Positions 6,891-8,052 of a stretch of 8,052 nucleotides of DNA are shown here, piece by piece. The stretch's first letter is position 1. Each line of letters starts with the position of its first letter. Position numbers and translations under genes: made by a program. This stretch comes from Actinomycetota bacterium (GTDB lineage: Bacteria > Actinomycetota > Acidimicrobiia > Spongiisociales > UBA5794), in NCBI GenBank assembly GCA_003648875.1, contig QMQC01000065.1, positions 1 through 8,052 on the forward strand, written 5' to 3'. A model generated the notes under the pieces. That model ran no database searches and was not told the DNA's origin. It saw nothing but the letters and a program-made list of their open reading frames with translations.

Positions 6891-8052
6891 ATGTCCGCTC
6901 CCACTGTCTGGCTGACAACGCTCGGTTGCTCCAAGAATCAGGTCGATTCCGACAAGATCATCGCCGTGCTGGGTGATTCCGGATATAGGAACGCCACGGA
7001 CCCCGGGTCAGCGGATGTCGTCCTCGTGAACACTTGTGCATTCATCGAGGACGCCCGAGTGGAGTCGGTGGACACGATCCTCGGTCTCGCAGAAGCCAAA
7101 CGTGGCGATGCCAAGCTCGTCGTCATAGGGTGCATGGCCCAGCGCTTCGAACAGGAACTGATCGACGCGCTTCCTGAGGCTGACGCGGTGATCGGTCTTG
7201 ACCGGTACCCCGAACTCATTGATGAACTCGACACGATGACCGGGTGGCAACCAGTTGAGTTCACGGGCTTTCGCCGGTCCCACATGGACATCCTGGATGT
7301 CGTGAAGCGCCCTACGCCGAAGACTCCGTTCGCCTACGTGAAGGTTGCGGAGGGCTGCGACAAGACGTGTGCGTTCTGTGCGATCCCGCTCATCCGTGGG
7401 AAGCAGCGTTCGAGGGCCGGCGACGGCATCCTCACAGAGATCGAAGGTCTCGTGAGCAGCGGTGTGCAGGAGATCGTCCTGGTCGCCCAAGACCTTGCTG
7501 CCTACGGCAGGGACAACGAGTCTGGCGCCATCGAGGAACTCGTCGAGCGTGCCGCTTCGGTTGAAGGACTCGGGCGTCTGCGCCTCTACTACTTGTATCC
7601 GAGGGAGATTCGCCAAGGCCTCATCGACGTGATGGCCGGTCACCCAGTGATCGCTGATTACTTCGATCTGTCCCTCCAGCACTCCTCGCCTACGCTTCTT
7701 CGGTCGATGCGCAGACCAGGGAGCGGTGACAAGCATCTCGCCTTGATCGATGAGATCCGCAGGGCAGCACCTGAGGGCGCGACGCGGTCGAGCTTCATCG
7801 TTGGATATCCCGGTGAGACGGAAGACGATGTTGAAGGTCTTGGCGAGTTCCTCAACGCGGCGCAGCTCGACTGGGCTGGCTTCTTTCCGTACTCAGCTGA
7901 AGAGGGAACGGATGCAGCAGCGATGCCGGATCAGGTACCGGGTGAACTCATCGGGGAACGTCTGCGTTACCTCCAACGCATCCAGGATGACATCACGACG
8001 GCGAAGAACGCCAAGATGGTTGGTCGCACGCTGACCGTGCTGATCGACCAGG
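6891..8052 (+). CDS. rimO: Ribosomal protein S12 methylthiotransferase RimO (3' end outside window)
   Basis: Radical-SAM enzyme that adds a methylthio group to the conserved aspartate of ribosomal protein S12, using two iron-sulfur clusters. 387 residues are visible. Seen: the N-terminal UPF0004 domain with LGCSKNQVDSD (Cys13), VNTCAFIEDAR (Cys49) and IGCMAQR (Cys81), the three auxiliary-cluster cysteines; the radical-SAM motif CDKTCAFC (Cys156, Cys160, Cys163); then RGKQRSR, AQDLAAYG, LRLYYLYP, and FDLSLQHSSPTLLRSMRRPGS, which favour RimO over the tRNA enzyme MiaB. Residues 371-387 (AKNAKMVGRTLTVLIDQ) lead into the C-terminal TRAM domain, which is cut off by the window end. The ATG at 6891 is the natural start, as family homology begins within a few residues and a -10 hexamer lies directly upstream. 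In many Actinobacteria pgsA and cinA follow; this cannot be seen here. Confidence 0.96.
   Translation, partial: MSAPTVWLTTLGCSKNQVDSDKIIAVLGDSGYRNATDPGSADVVLVNTCAFIEDARVESVDTILGLAEAKRGDAKLVVIGCMAQRFEQELIDALPEADAVIGLDRYPELIDELDTMTGWQPVEFTGFRRSHMDILDVVKRPTPKTPFAYVKVAEGCDKTCAFCAIPLIRGKQRSRAGDGILTEIEGLVSSGVQEIVLVAQDLAAYGRDNESGAIEELVERAASVEGLGRLRLYYLYPREIRQGLIDVMAGHPVIADYFDLSLQHSSPTLLRSMRRPGSGDKHLALIDEIRRAAPEGATRSSFIVGYPGETEDDVEGLGEFLNAAQLDWAGFFPYSAEEGTDAAAMPDQVPGELIGERLRYLQRIQDDITTAKNAKMVGRTLTVLIDQ

Noticed and set aside
7008..7736. 242-residue minus-strand open frame within rimO
   Set aside because: The plus strand encodes RimO with all six iron-sulfur cysteines, and the opposite frame resembles no protein family.
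1..8052. Mobile element, phage, toxin-antitoxin, defence system or CRISPR
   Set aside because: No transposase, integrase, terminal repeats, direct-repeat array or known defence domain was seen on either strand.

Overview
The window looks like an ordinary chromosomal segment of a moderately GC-rich actinobacterium. The best guess is a deep lineage such as Acidimicrobiia, inferred from protein character and gene order only. It carries six protein genes, two of them cut by the window edges. I see no rRNA, tRNA, CRISPR array, insertion sequence or phage gene.

Layout from left to right: the C-terminal two thirds of ribonuclease J (rnj, +, 1-1146); a 112-base gap with a perfect GAAA-loop hairpin and a likely promoter; a complete FtsK/SpoIIIE DNA translocase (+, 1259-3499); a stem-loop between convergent genes (3522-3549); an AlkK/FadD-type acyl-CoA synthetase (-, 3588-5210); a 142-base divergent promoter region; an unrecognised 137-residue charged, helical protein (+, 5353-5766); a PHP-family histidinol-phosphatase-like protein (+, 5860-6741); a 149-base gap with an inverted repeat and a promoter; and the first 387 residues of RimO, the ribosomal protein S12 methylthiotransferase (+, 6891 to the edge).

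RNase J, FtsK and RimO belong to a neighbourhood that is often conserved in Actinobacteria (dapA-rnj-ftsK ... rimO-pgsA-cinA-recA). It holds RNA decay, chromosome segregation and ribosome modification genes, without implying one pathway. The acyl-CoA synthetase, the unknown protein and the PHP phosphatase sit between ftsK and rimO as an apparent accessory insert. Their base composition does not look foreign by eye.

The most consistent non-coding signal is promoter placement. Three plus-strand genes (ftsK, the 137-residue gene and rimO) have a TANNNT -10 hexamer so close to the ATG that transcription would start at or within about 3 bases of it, and none has a Shine-Dalgarno sequence. This fits leaderless mRNAs, which are common in Actinobacteria. 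The acyl-CoA synthetase instead has a short leader with GAGGA six bases before its ATG. I found no convincing novel multi-gene system. The best candidates for a second look are the unknown 137-residue protein, the leaderless pattern and the rnj-ftsK intergenic structure.
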